Shown: positions 7,733 through 16,321 of the stretch, piece after piece
How the letters are laid out: each line of letters begins with the position of its first letter
How positions within the stretch are numbered: position 1 is the stretch's first letter
Source of the DNA: Wenzhouxiangella sp. 15190
GTDB taxonomy: Bacteria > Pseudomonadota > Gammaproteobacteria > Xanthomonadales > Wenzhouxiangellaceae
Length of the DNA stretch: 64,000 nt
Direction of reading: 5' to 3'
NCBI RefSeq assembly: GCF_003417465.1
Contig: NZ_QVMV01000032.1
Location: forward strand, 1-64,000
Notes under the pieces: generated by a model
Told to the model about the DNA's origin: nothing
Database searches by the model: none
The model's input: only the letters and a program-made list of their open reading frames with translations
Program-made: the position numbers and the translations under genes

Positions 7733-9949
7733 TCAGAACCGGCCGCGCAGGCCAAATCCTACATTCCTGCCGGGCAACGGCGCGAAGTTCTTCAGGAATG
7801 AAGTATGGACACGGGCTTCCTCGTCGAGCAGGTTGGACAGCTTCGCGAAGGCTTCCAGGTCGGCACCGCCAAGTGCGAAGAAGTAGCTGGCGTTGAGATC
7901 CAGCATGTCGTAACCATCAGTCGGCGTCTCGTTGGGCGCTAGGTCGTCGGCGCTCGTGACGTGTTGGTATTCGAGGCTCCCACGCAGGTCGCCGCGGTGC
8001 CAGTCCAGGCCGGCGGTATAGCGTGCCGGGGAAATGCGCGGCAGGTTCTCGCCCGAGTCGAGCTCAGCGCGCACCCAGTCGTAGCCGGCGCGCAGGTCGA
8101 AGTGGCCGGCGGCCGTGCGCGGCAGATGCCACACCGCCTGCAGTTCGCCGCCGTAGAAGGTCGCATCCTGCTGCCGGGTCTGACGCAGCGGCAGGCCGTC
8201 GAGCTCCTCGCCGGTCTCGTCCAGGTAGATGAAGTCGTCGATGGCGTTGTAGAACAGGCTCGCTTCCACGTCGAAATCGTCGCCGTGACGGTGGACGATG
8301 AAGTCCAGACCGTTGGTGACCTCCTCGTCGAGGTCGCTTGCACCACGCTCGAAGGTAAAGGTGGCTGCGTGCGGACCGTTGGCGAACAGGTCGCCCTGCG
8401 ACGGAGCGCGCTCGGCGTAGGCGTAGTTCAGCGACGTCTGCCAGCGCTCGTCGATGCGCCAAAGCACGCCGGCGCTTCCCGACACGGTCGTGAAGCTTCG
8501 CCGTGTTGGGCCGTCGCTCGCGAGCTCTTCTTCGTGGTCGTGGTTTTCAAGCAGTTCGTCGACCTCGATCTCGTTGCGCTCCACCCGCGCGCCCAGAGTC
8601 CAGGTCAGGGGGCCGGTGCGCTTTTCCTCGAGCGCGAACAAGGCCCAGGAACGTGTATCCCCGTCAGGGATGTAGGCTTCTTCACCCATGGCCGAAAGCG
8701 TCTTGTTCTCGAACTGGAAACCCAGCGCGCCGCGCCAGCCGGCCACCGGCTGATGCTCCATTTCGAGCCGCGCATTCCAGGCCTGGACATCGAAGATCGT
8801 GTGAGCGCCTTCCGGACCATGCTCATCGTCGTGCGCTTCGCCTTCTTCTTCATGCCCGCCGCCGACATCGCGCTCGGCATGCGTGTAATCGCTGTAGCTG
8901 GTGCGGAGCGTCGCGCGGATAAAGCCCGGTAACGGCTCGTTGAGCGCACCCTTGGCGTCCCAGCGGGTCTGCTCGAGATCGATGAAGACATTCTCTTCTT
9001 GCTCGCCCTGCTCGTCCTCGTGATCGTCTTCCGACAGGCGCGCGTAACGGAAAGCGTCGAGGCCGTGCTCGTCGTGCTCTTCCTCATTTTCATGCGCATG
9101 CGGCGCCGGTACACCGTAATCGGTCTCGAACTGCTTGATCGAGACGCCGAAGAAACCGCGTGAGCCGATCCAGCTCAGGCCCGCCGAGCCGGACTTCGAC
9201 TCGACGAAACTGTTGGGCAGAACGCCGAAGGTTTCGTCCTCTTCATGGCCTTGTTCTTCGCCATCATGTTCTTCTTCGGGCTCGGCCTCGGCCAGCCCCG
9301 GAATCTCGTAGTCCCCGGCATCGCGCCAGGTGCCCGATATGTTCCAGGCCCAGTTGCCGCTGCCGCCGTCGAGTCGCAGCACACCGGTGCGTTCGTCCGC
9401 CACCGTGTTGCCGCGCAACTCGAAGCGACCCTCCAGCGACTCGGCCGGAACGCGCTCGGGGATGCGGCCATCGATCACGTTGACCACCCCGCCGACAGCT
9501 CCCGAGCCGAACAACAGGGTCGATGGGCCACGCAGAATCTCGACGCGATCGATCAGCATCGGCTCGACACTGACGGCGTGATCGTCGGACTGGGCCGAGA
9601 CATCGACCGCCGGCAGGCTGTCTTCGAGGACCTGCACCCGGCCCGCGCCGAGTCCGCGAATGACCGGACGGCCGGAACCGGGACCATAACTGGTTGAATG
9701 CACGCCCGGCTGCCGCGTCAGTGTCTCGCCCAGAGTCAGACCGCGCCGGTCATCGAGCGCCTCGCCGGAGAGCACATCGATGGGCTGGGCCGATTCGAGC
9801 TTGCTGCGAGCAATCGGCAGCGCGCTGACCACCACTCGCTCCATTTCGGCGTGCTCGGTGTGTGATTCGCCGTCGGTGTCGGTTTTAGCGTCCTGCGCCA
9901 GCGCAGCCAGCGGAAACAGGCCAGCCAGCAGAAGGGTCGATCGAAGCAT
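7733..9949 (-). CDS. znuD: TonB-dependent receptor with His/Asp/Glu-rich loops, probable zinc receptor
   Basis: The 738-residue protein has a signal peptide (cleavage after LAALA), a plug domain (ETLTRQPGVHSTSYGPGSGRP, ILRGPSTLLFGSGAVGGVVNV) and a barrel ending in GFGLRGRF. Several extracellular loops are packed with histidine and acidic residues: EEEHDGEEQGHEEDE, HENEEEHDEHG, GGHEEEGEAHDDEHG and ENHDHEEE. Such metal-catching loops are a hallmark of the zinc receptor ZnuD, which imports Zn2+ through TonB. A Zur-like operator lies 26 bases upstream of the start, which supports zinc control. The zinc assignment is therefore fairly good; copper or nickel remain possible. Confidence 0.85.
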   Translation of the reverse strand: MLRSTLLLAGLFPLAALAQDAKTDTDGESHTEHAEMERVVVSALPIARSKLESAQPIDVLSGEALDDRRGLTLGETLTRQPGVHSTSYGPGSGRPVIRGLGAGRVQVLEDSLPAVDVSAQSDDHAVSVEPMLIDRVEILRGPSTLLFGSGAVGGVVNVIDGRIPERVPAESLEGRFELRGNTVADERTGVLRLDGGSGNWAWNISGTWRDAGDYEIPGLAEAEPEEEHDGEEQGHEEDETFGVLPNSFVESKSGSAGLSWIGSRGFFGVSIKQFETDYGVPAPHAHENEEEHDEHGLDAFRYARLSEDDHEDEQGEQEENVFIDLEQTRWDAKGALNEPLPGFIRATLRTSYSDYTHAERDVGGGHEEEGEAHDDEHGPEGAHTIFDVQAWNARLEMEHQPVAGWRGALGFQFENKTLSAMGEEAYIPDGDTRSWALFALEEKRTGPLTWTLGARVERNEIEVDELLENHDHEEELASDGPTRRSFTTVSGSAGVLWRIDERWQTSLNYAYAERAPSQGDLFANGPHAATFTFERGASDLDEEVTNGLDFIVHRHGDDFDVEASLFYNAIDDFIYLDETGEELDGLPLRQTRQQDATFYGGELQAVWHLPRTAAGHFDLRAGYDWVRAELDSGENLPRISPARYTAGLDWHRGDLRGSLEYQHVTSADDLAPNETPTDGYDMLDLNASYFFALGGADLEAFAKLSNLLDEEARVHTSFLKNFAPLPGRNVGFGLRGRF

Positions 9950-9975
9950 TCAGATCTCCATTCCTTCAATTAAGT

Positions 9976-9998
9976 GTAATGTTATATCAATTCATTAT
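9976..9998 (-). promoter_or_regulatory. Candidate Zur box upstream of znuD-like gene
   Basis: The plus-strand sequence GTAATGTTATA at 9976-9986 matches 10 of 11 positions of one half of the enterobacterial Zur consensus (GAAATGTTATA). The other half (9988-9998) is weaker but keeps the outer CATT. The site lies 26 bases upstream of the receptor start, in an AT-rich stretch unlike its surroundings, where promoter boxes are expected. Zur-Zn bound here would shut off receptor synthesis when zinc is plentiful. Confidence 0.5.
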
Positions 9999-10050
9999 TG
10001 CCGGGAAATGACAATCGGTCAAGACGCCCGACAAGCTGGAAGCGACTAGA

Positions 10051-11139
10051 ATGCTCGGCAGACTTGGCTCAAAAATCCGTAACGTGAACCGAATCGAAAT
10101 CAGACGCCCCGACGACTGGCACCTGCACCTGCGAGACGGCGACATGCTGGCCGCCGTGCTCCCGGCCACCGCCCGCGTTTTTGGCCGCGCCATCGTCATG
10201 CCCAACCTCAAGCCGCCGGTACGCACCGTCGCCGACGCGCACGCCTATCGCGACCGCATCCTGGCGGCAATGCCGGAAGGCAGCCGCTTCGAGCCCCTGA
10301 TGACGCTGTATCTCACCGAGACCACCACGCTCGACGATATTCGCCAGGCAGCCGAGAGCGACTTCGTTCACGCGGTGAAGTACTACCCGGCCGGCGCGAC
10401 CACCAACTCGGATTCCGGCGTGCGTGATCTAGAGCGCGTCTACCCGGTGCTCGAGGCAATGGAAAAACTCGGTTTGCCGCTTCTGATGCACGGCGAGGTG
10501 ACCGACGGCGATATCGACGTTTTCGACCGCGAGGCCGTGTTCATCGAGCGACACCTGCAAAAACTGCGCGAGCACTTTCCGGAACTGAAGATGGTGCTCG
10601 AGCACGCCACGACTGCCGATGCCATCGACTTTGTCGAATCCGCGCCCGGCCCCATCGCGGCGACGATCACCGTCCACCATCTGATGTACAACCGCAACGC
10701 CCTGTTCGAGGGCGGCCTGCGCCCGCACCATTACTGCCTGCCACTGATCAAGCGCGAGCGCCACCGCCGCGCCCTGGTCGCCGCCGCCACCAGCGGCAGC
10801 GAGCGTTTCTTCCTGGGAACCGACAGCGCCCCGCACCCGAAGCACGCCAAGGAATCCGACTGCGGCTGCGCCGGCGTCTACTCGGCACCGTCCGCGATCG
10901 AACTCTACGCGGAAGTATTCGCGGCCGCCGGCGCGCTGGACAAGCTCGAAGCCTTCGCCAGCCGGCACGGCCCCGCTTTCTACGGCCTGGAAGCCAACGC
11001 TGATCGCATCGTCCTCGAACGCTCGGACCGGCGCGTTCCCGAAGAAGTTCGCTGCGGCAAAGACGTCATTGTGCCGTTGTTCGCCGGGCAGGCGCCGGGG
11101 TGGCATGTGTCCGAGGGCGCAAGCGCTCGGGGCAATTGA
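10051..11139 (+). CDS. pyrC: Dihydroorotase (class II)
   Basis: This enzyme closes carbamoyl-aspartate to dihydroorotate in pyrimidine synthesis, in the cytoplasm. The class II PyrC signatures are present in order: RRPDDWHLHLRDGDML (zinc-binding HxH), the carboxylated-lysine segment HAVKYYPAGATTNSDSGV, LMHGEVT, LEHATT and GTDSAPHPKH with the catalytic aspartate. Length (362) is close to the family's. ATG 10051 has GGAAG upstream but adds about 11 unconserved residues. GTG 10084 would begin MNRIEIRRPDDW, closer to homologues, and a TAGAAT -10-like hexamer overlaps the ATG, so the GTG may be the true start. It is divergent from the zinc receptor. Confidence 0.93.
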   Translation: MLGRLGSKIRNVNRIEIRRPDDWHLHLRDGDMLAAVLPATARVFGRAIVMPNLKPPVRTVADAHAYRDRILAAMPEGSRFEPLMTLYLTETTTLDDIRQAAESDFVHAVKYYPAGATTNSDSGVRDLERVYPVLEAMEKLGLPLLMHGEVTDGDIDVFDREAVFIERHLQKLREHFPELKMVLEHATTADAIDFVESAPGPIAATITVHHLMYNRNALFEGGLRPHHYCLPLIKRERHRRALVAAATSGSERFFLGTDSAPHPKHAKESDCGCAGVYSAPSAIELYAEVFAAAGALDKLEAFASRHGPAFYGLEANADRIVLERSDRRVPEEVRCGKDVIVPLFAGQAPGWHVSEGASARGN

Positions 11140-11173
11140 ACCCCGGCGGCAACGCGGCGTCCCACCTCCTGCG

Positions 11174-12685
11174 ATGCCCGAAACTACCCCTCACCCGCTG
11201 TCCACGCGCCTGCGGCGCATCAGGCGGCGATTTGGCCGCCGCTTGGGCACACGCTCGGTGCTCACGCTACAGTTGGCCGGCTTCGCGCTGGTTGCACTGC
11301 CACTGCTGATCGCACTGATTATCGCCGGCGGGCAGATCGACCGCGTCACGCGCGAGGGCGAACAGTTGCTCGACCGCAGCCTGTCGGTTACGCGCTCGGC
11401 GCGACAGATCGGTGAGCGGGTACTTGCCTTCGAGCGCGCCGCGCGCCAGTACGGCGTGCTGCGCGACCGCGAGGCGCGCGGTAGTCTGCTGGAGCGCCAT
11501 CGCACCCTGCTCCAGGGGCTTGAAGACTTCATGATCCTCACGGCCACGGAACCCCTCATTCACCATGCCGATGCAATCCGGGAGCAAAGCCGAGCGCTGT
11601 TCGACCGGACCCTGGACATACAAACCGACGAAGACTGGCCGCAGCACCTGGCCGACGAGTTCGGGCGCCTCAATGAGCGCGCCAACACCCTTCTTCTCGA
11701 CAGCGAAGCGGCCGCCGGCGAGGGTCTCGAAAGACTCGAGCGAATGGGTGAATCAGCTCGCAACTTCTCTTTCCTGAGTCTCGGCCTGACCGTTCCGCTG
11801 GCCATAGCCCTGGCGTTGTTGATGGCCGGCTTTCTGAATCGGCGTGTACGCCGACTCGACCGTGGCATGCGGGCCCTGGCACGGCCGGAGCAGGCGCGCA
11901 TTGAGCAAATCGCCAGCCCGCGCGACTTGCGCGCGCTGTCGATCCGCATGGAGTGGGTGCGCCGTCGCCTGACGCGCACTGAACGCGACCGGCGCCGTCT
12001 GGTCGGTCAGGTTTCGCACGAACTCAAAACGCCATTGAGCGCCATCCGCGAAGGCACCAGCCTGCTCTCCGACCAGAGCTTCGGCGCGCTTGGCCGCCAA
12101 CAGCACGAGGTCATCGGCATCATCCAGTCCAACATCGAGCGGCTGCAGGAACAGATCGAGAACCTGCTGCGCTTCAATCGCTTGCAAAGCGGGACGCAGC
12201 CACGCCTCCACCGGATAGTGCGGCTCGATGAACTGGCCGGTCGCGTGCTCGCCAATCACCGGCTCACCGTGGAGGCGCGCAACATGCAAGTCGAACTCGA
12301 TGCACCCGCGCCGGTGACAGTCGAGGGCGACCCCGACATGCTTGCCACGGCGCTCGACAACCTCGTATCCAACGCCCTGAAGTTCTCGCAGGAAGGTGGC
12401 ACAATCGGTATCGATATCCGGCACGTTGACGACCATGCCATCGTCCGGGTCGCCGACAGCGGCCCCGGAATCCAGGCTCGCGACCACGATCAGCTTTTCG
12501 AGCCCTTCTACCGGGGCGACAGCAGTCACACGCGCACTCGCCCCGGCAGTGGGCTGGGCCTGGCGATCTGCCGGGACCTGGTGCGTGCCCACCGCGGCGA
12601 CGTCGATCTGGTCGATCAGGCCGGCTGGTCGACCGTCTTCCAGATCCGTATTCCATTGCAGCAACTACGAGAGTCGAACCCATGA
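11174..12685 (+). CDS. glrK: Membrane sensor histidine kinase, GlrK/QseE type
   Basis: From ATG 11174 the product is about 503 residues: a short cytoplasmic N-tail, TM1 (LQLAGFALVALPLLIALI), a periplasmic helical sensor, TM2 near residue 205, a HAMP-like linker, the dimerisation helix with phosphoacceptor His282 in QVSHELKTPLSAI, and an ATPase domain with NLVSNALKFS, DSGPGI and GSGLGLAIC. It should phosphorylate the sigma-54 activator encoded two genes downstream. Gene order kinase/small secreted protein/activator is that of enterobacterial glrK-qseG-glrR (qseEGF), which is the main reason for the name. The stop overlaps the next start (ATGA). The longer frame from 11069 runs into pyrC and is unlikely. 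Confidence 0.88.
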   Translation: MPETTPHPLSTRLRRIRRRFGRRLGTRSVLTLQLAGFALVALPLLIALIIAGGQIDRVTREGEQLLDRSLSVTRSARQIGERVLAFERAARQYGVLRDREARGSLLERHRTLLQGLEDFMILTATEPLIHHADAIREQSRALFDRTLDIQTDEDWPQHLADEFGRLNERANTLLLDSEAAAGEGLERLERMGESARNFSFLSLGLTVPLAIALALLMAGFLNRRVRRLDRGMRALARPEQARIEQIASPRDLRALSIRMEWVRRRLTRTERDRRRLVGQVSHELKTPLSAIREGTSLLSDQSFGALGRQQHEVIGIIQSNIERLQEQIENLLRFNRLQSGTQPRLHRIVRLDELAGRVLANHRLTVEARNMQVELDAPAPVTVEGDPDMLATALDNLVSNALKFSQEGGTIGIDIRHVDDHAIVRVADSGPGIQARDHDQLFEPFYRGDSSHTRTRPGSGLGLAICRDLVRAHRGDVDLVDQAGWSTVFQIRIPLQQLRESNP

Positions 12686-13209
12686 GCGTTACCGTTCCGC
12701 GCCTTGTCACCGTATTGATCCTTGCCGGTGTCGCGCTTTCCGCCGGAGCCCGATCGGGCGGGGAGAGAAATGACGACGCGATCACCCCCACCGATATCGT
12801 CGTACGCGTAGACCGGGCGCTGCGTGTGGATGACAGCAATGCGCATACCTGGTATGCCGGCCTGACCCATGCCGAAGACTGGACCGCCCGACTCGAACGC
12901 TCGCTGCTGGAGATACTCGGGCCGGCCGAAATCCGCAACGCCAACCGCGCCCTGGAGCGCCTCGAGCAGCTGGCGCGGGACATGCCGACCGACCGCCGCC
13001 TTGAGCAAGGGACCAGCACCACCCTCAAAGTCATCACCGAGCTGCTGGCCCGGCAGATCAACAGTAATCGCGACCGGCAAAAGCTGTCACGCGCGCTGGA
13101 TACCGAACGCGAAGCGCACCTGCGCACGCTCGAGAAATTGGCCGCACTGCGCGAGATCGACGAAGAGCTGGATGGGCGCGACCGGGAGTCGGAAAGTGAG
13201 GGCCGCTAG
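12682..13209 (+). CDS. QseG-like secreted helical accessory protein
   Basis: The 175-residue product has a hydrophobic signal segment (VTVLILAGVALSAGA) followed by a mostly helical, charged body with a probable coiled coil near residues 90-165 (ERLEQLARDMPTDRRLEQ and REAHLRTLEKLAALREIDEE). It sits exactly where qseG (yfhG) lies in the GlrK/GlrR operon, overlapping the kinase stop by 4 bases and ending 2 bases before the response regulator. Enterobacterial QseG is an outer-membrane lipoprotein; here there is no cysteine lipobox, so it is probably soluble in the periplasm or membrane-anchored by its N-terminus. Homology is inferred mostly from position and architecture. Confidence 0.6.
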   Translation: MSVTVPRLVTVLILAGVALSAGARSGGERNDDAITPTDIVVRVDRALRVDDSNAHTWYAGLTHAEDWTARLERSLLEILGPAEIRNANRALERLEQLARDMPTDRRLEQGTSTTLKVITELLARQINSNRDRQKLSRALDTEREAHLRTLEKLAALREIDEELDGRDRESESEGR

Positions 13210-13211
13210 CC

Positions 13212-14588
13212 ATGGCTGAAGACGCCCCGATCGGCAAAAACTCGAGCGACAATGCCCCGCGCGTTCTGCTGGTCGACGACGACCCAGGATTGCTACGGCT
13301 GATCTCCCTGCGCTTGAGCTCGAGCGGCTACCGCGTTGATACGGCTGCCAGCGGCGAAGACGCGCTCGGCCGGGCGGCAAGCCACACGCCCGACGTAGTC
13401 GTCACCGACCTGCGAATGGAGGGCATGGACGGTATGGCGCTGTTTCGCCAGATACGCGAGAGCGATCCCACCCTTCCCGTGATCATCCTGACCGCCCACG
13501 GCACCATCCCCGATGCCGTCGCGGCCACGCGCGAGGGCGCGTTCGGCTTTCTGACCAAGCCCTTCGACAGCCAGGAACTGCTCGAGACCATCGCCGAGGC
13601 CATCTACACCCGCTCCGGCCAGCCGCGAGTATCGGGCAGGCAGCATAACGGCATCGTCACCCGCAGCCAGGCCATGGAACGGCTGCTGTCGGAAATCGAA
13701 CTGGTCGCCGAAAGCGACGCCAGTGTCCTCATCCAGGGCGAAAGCGGCTCGGGCAAGGAGATCATCGCGCGCGCCATTCACGACGCCGGGCCGCGCCGTG
13801 ACGGCCCATTCGTGGCCATCAACTGTGCCGCCGTCCCGGCGGATCTGCTCGAATCGGAGCTGTTCGGTTACCGCAAGGGTGCGTTCACCGGAGCCGACCG
13901 CGATCACGACGGGCTATTCGTCCAGGCGGCCGGCGGAACGGTGCTGCTCGACGAGATCGGCGACATGCCCCCGGCTTTCCAGGCCAAGCTGCTGCGCGCC
14001 CTGCAGGACGAACGTGTCCGCCCCGTTGGCGCAACCGAGGAAATCGAGACCGACGTCCACGTCATATCCGCCACCCACCGGAACCTGGAGCAGGCCATCC
14101 GCGACGAGCGGTTTCGCGAGGACCTCTACTACCGCCTGAATGTCGTCCAGCTCGACATTCCACCGCTGCGCGAGCGCCCCGAGGACATCGTGCCCCTGGC
14201 CGAGCACTTCCTCGCCCAGGTCCAGGCAGACAAGCCGGAAGGCGAGCAAATCGGTGGTTTCTCGCGCGAAGCCCTACGCGTCCTGCTCGACCACGAATGG
14301 CCAGGCAACGTGCGCCAACTGCGCAACGTCGTCGAGCAGGCCTGCATACTGTCGCGCCGCGGGCCCATTCCCGCTGATCTCGTACGACGCGCGCTGCGCC
14401 GGGAGACCGGCGGGGTCAAACCACTGGCCGAGGCTCGCGAGAGCTTCGAGCGCGACTATCTCGCGCGCATCATGCGTATGAGCCAGGGCAATGTCAGCGA
14501 AGCTGCACGCCTGGCCGGTCGTAACCGCACGGAGTTCTATCGTCTGCTCAAGCGACACCGGCTCGACCCTTCCGACTTCAAGCCCTGA
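13212..14588 (+). CDS. glrR: Sigma-54-dependent response regulator, GlrR/QseF type
   Basis: This 458-residue activator has the three expected parts. A receiver domain carries phosphoacceptor Asp66 (VVVTDLRMEGMDG) and the FLTKPF lysine. An AAA+ domain has Walker A GESGSGKE, the sigma-54-contacting GAFTGAD loop and the R-finger region DLYYRLNVVQLDIPPLRER. A Fis-type HTH lies at the C-terminus (NVSEAARLAGRNRTEFYRLL). Phosphorylated by GlrK, it should open sigma-54 promoters. A near-consensus sigma-54 promoter with a GlrR-like half-dyad lies just downstream, before the EF-hand gene. It is the last gene of the three-gene operon. Confidence 0.93.
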   Translation: MAEDAPIGKNSSDNAPRVLLVDDDPGLLRLISLRLSSSGYRVDTAASGEDALGRAASHTPDVVVTDLRMEGMDGMALFRQIRESDPTLPVIILTAHGTIPDAVAATREGAFGFLTKPFDSQELLETIAEAIYTRSGQPRVSGRQHNGIVTRSQAMERLLSEIELVAESDASVLIQGESGSGKEIIARAIHDAGPRRDGPFVAINCAAVPADLLESELFGYRKGAFTGADRDHDGLFVQAAGGTVLLDEIGDMPPAFQAKLLRALQDERVRPVGATEEIETDVHVISATHRNLEQAIRDERFREDLYYRLNVVQLDIPPLRERPEDIVPLAEHFLAQVQADKPEGEQIGGFSREALRVLLDHEWPGNVRQLRNVVEQACILSRRGPIPADLVRRALRRETGGVKPLAEARESFERDYLARIMRMSQGNVSEAARLAGRNRTEFYRLLKRHRLDPSDFKP

Positions 14589-14663
14589 AACCGCCTGTCG
14601 CCAATCGACGACACTCGATACCGGCGGTCGATCGGGGCCTGTGGCGCGATGACTCTTTTCACC

Positions 14664-14681
14664 TGTCGCTTGCAGGCAACA
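14664..14681 (+). promoter_or_regulatory. Candidate GlrR upstream activating site
   Basis: TGTC at 14664-14667, ten bases, then AACA at 14678-14681 differs at one position from the TGTC-N10-GACA motif described for enterobacterial GlrR. It lies about 80 bases upstream of the -24 element of the sigma-54 promoter, a normal distance for an enhancer site. The element is short, so chance occurrence is a real possibility. Confidence 0.35.
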
Positions 14682-14743
14682 ACTTGGGCTGTCGACTGTC
14701 CCGCCCGAAATCATACATCATTGATTTGACAGTTTTTTTCTAA

Positions 14744-14760
14744 TTGGCACGGTATCTGCT
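14744..14760 (+). promoter_or_regulatory. Sigma-54 (-24/-12) promoter of the EF-hand gene
   Basis: TTGGCACGGTATCTGCT matches the consensus TTGGCACG-N4-TTGCT at all positions but one. The invariant GG (14746-14747) and GC (14758-14759) are separated by exactly 10 bases. The start of transcription should be near 14770, about 50 bases before the ATG, and the leader contains a 6-bp hairpin with a TCAA loop (14771-14786). The neighbouring upstream gene encodes a sigma-54 activator. Confidence 0.75.
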
Positions 14761-14821
14761 GGAGAGTGACCGAGCCTCAAGGCTCGTTGTTTCAAGCTAA
14801 TGCGAGTAAAAGGAGTTGCTC

Positions 14822-15103
14822 ATGATGAAACTCAGAATGCTTTCCCTCATGTCATTCATCGCTGCCCTGGCCATGGCTGCATCGGTCGCCGTGGCCCAGA
14901 ATCCCAGCTTCGAGGAAATGGACCGTAACGACGATGGACTGATCAGCGGCAGCGAGGCCATGGCTCTGCCCTGTCTCGCGCAGGTCTACAACCGAATCGA
15001 AAAAGAGGACGACGCGGGGCTCAATCGCAGCGAATACAACGCCGCGACCCAGAAGCACTGTCAAAGTTCACAGTCTCAGGAAGACGACTGGCCCGAGTCG
15101 TAA
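14822..15103 (+). CDS. Small secreted EF-hand protein
   Basis: The 93-residue product has a signal peptide (cleavage after AVAQ) and one canonical EF-hand loop at residues 34-45 (DRNDDGLISGSE: ligands D34, N36, D38, E45 with G39). A second, degenerate loop (EKEDDAGLNRSEY) lacks the standard spacing. Two cysteines flank the second half. It probably binds Ca2+ in the periplasm or outside the cell; partner unknown. AAGGAG lies six bases before ATG 14822, so the in-frame TTG at 14816 is rejected. The sigma-54 promoter upstream and a strong terminator downstream make it a single-gene unit, likely controlled by GlrK/GlrR. Confidence 0.8.
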   Translation: MMKLRMLSLMSFIAALAMAASVAVAQNPSFEEMDRNDDGLISGSEAMALPCLAQVYNRIEKEDDAGLNRSEYNAATQKHCQSSQSQEDDWPES

Positions 15104-15164
15104 GCCCAACACCGGCGTCATGTCCGGGCCGGCATGACGCCCGTTCCACTCCCCAACCGGATTA

Positions 15165-15197
15165 CCCGTCGGCGCCACGGTGTCGACGGGCTTTTTT
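15165..15197 (+). terminator. Rho-independent terminator after the EF-hand gene
   Basis: CCCGTCG (15165-15171) pairs with CGACGGG (15184-15190), followed by C and six T residues. A second, T-less hairpin GGCGTCATG/CATGACGCC lies just before it (15114-15141). Confidence 0.85.
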
Positions 15198-15358
15198 GTG
15201 TCGGTCGCCCGCCACCTCGGGGCATAATACCGGTTGGTCTGTCAGTCATCACCAACAGGCATGAGAGCCATCGCTCCAGTAATTTTCACCGGGCCAATCG
15301 TCAGACTGCCGCGGCCGTCGTTGGCTTTCCGAATGCCGTGCGCCGGGACTCTTCGTCC

Positions 15359-16315
15359 ATGATCCGTCTGGGCACCAGCGACAAGGATCTGAAGCGGGCC
15401 GCCGAATTGCTTGCGCATGGTGAACTCGTCGCCCTGCCCACCGAAACCGTCTACGGCCTGGCGGCCGATGCTGGCAATGCCGAAGCCGTTGGCCGGATTT
15501 TCTCCGCCAAGGGCCGACCGGCCGATCACCCGCTGATCGTGCACCTGCCCGATATCGATACGCTGGAAGTCTGGGCGACCGACGTTCCGGATACGGCGCG
15601 CCGGCTGGGCCGCGCATTCTGGCCGGGACCGCTGACACTGATTCTTCGAAAAGCCGACGACGTACCGGATGTCGTCACCGGCGGCCAGGACACCGTCGGG
15701 CTGCGAGTACCCGGCCATCCGGTGGCGCTGAAACTGCTCAAGACATTCGGCCGGGCGCTTGCCGCGCCTTCTGCCAACCGCTTCGGCCGCATCAGCCCGA
15801 CCACGGCCGACCACGTCATCAGCGAATTCGAAGGCAGCGAAATGGTTGCCGCCGTGATCGACGGCGGCCCCTGCGAGGTGGGCCTGGAATCGACCATCGT
15901 CGACTGCAGCGGCAGACATCCAAGCATCCTGCGACCGGGCATGATCAGCCTCGAGCAACTCAGCGAGGCACTCGGCGAAGTGCCGGCACTGGCCGGGGAA
16001 CTGGAGGGTCCGCGCGCCTCCGGTCGCCTGCCTTCCCACTATGCCCCGGAGACGAAAGTCGAGTTGGTCGAGGCGGACACGCTGCTGCGGCCCGATGCGC
16101 AAGCGGCCGTGCTGGCGCTGGCCGACATGCCCAATCCGGGCGGCTTCAAGGGCTGGCAGGCTTTGCCCAAAGATCCCGCCGCTTATGCCCGGAGTCTCTA
16201 CGCCGCACTCCGCGAACTCGACACGCTCGGCGCCGAACGCATCCTTGTCCAGCGTCCGCCCGAAAACCCGGCCTGGGCGGCCATCCTCGACCGGCTCGAG
16301 CGCGCGACGGCCTGA
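15359..16315 (+). CDS. sua5: L-threonylcarbamoyladenylate synthase, Sua5/YrdC/YwlC type
   Basis: The enzyme makes threonylcarbamoyl-AMP from threonine, bicarbonate and ATP, the first step of the universal t6A37 tRNA modification. The 318-residue product has the YrdC fold at residues 1-200 (LPTETVYGLAADA, IFSAKGRPADHPLIVHL, FWPGPLTLIL, GLRVPGHP, APSANRFGRISPT, GLESTIVD, ILRPGMI) and a C-terminal Sua5 domain (to 318), so it is the long Sua5 form, not the short TsaC of E. coli. The start ATG 15359 is chosen because the family begins just before this point; upstream in-frame sequence is unconserved. Confidence 0.92.
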   Translation: MIRLGTSDKDLKRAAELLAHGELVALPTETVYGLAADAGNAEAVGRIFSAKGRPADHPLIVHLPDIDTLEVWATDVPDTARRLGRAFWPGPLTLILRKADDVPDVVTGGQDTVGLRVPGHPVALKLLKTFGRALAAPSANRFGRISPTTADHVISEFEGSEMVAAVIDGGPCEVGLESTIVDCSGRHPSILRPGMISLEQLSEALGEVPALAGELEGPRASGRLPSHYAPETKVELVEADTLLRPDAQAAVLALADMPNPGGFKGWQALPKDPAAYARSLYAALRELDTLGAERILVQRPPENPAWAAILDRLERATA

Positions 16316-16321
16316 CGGCCT

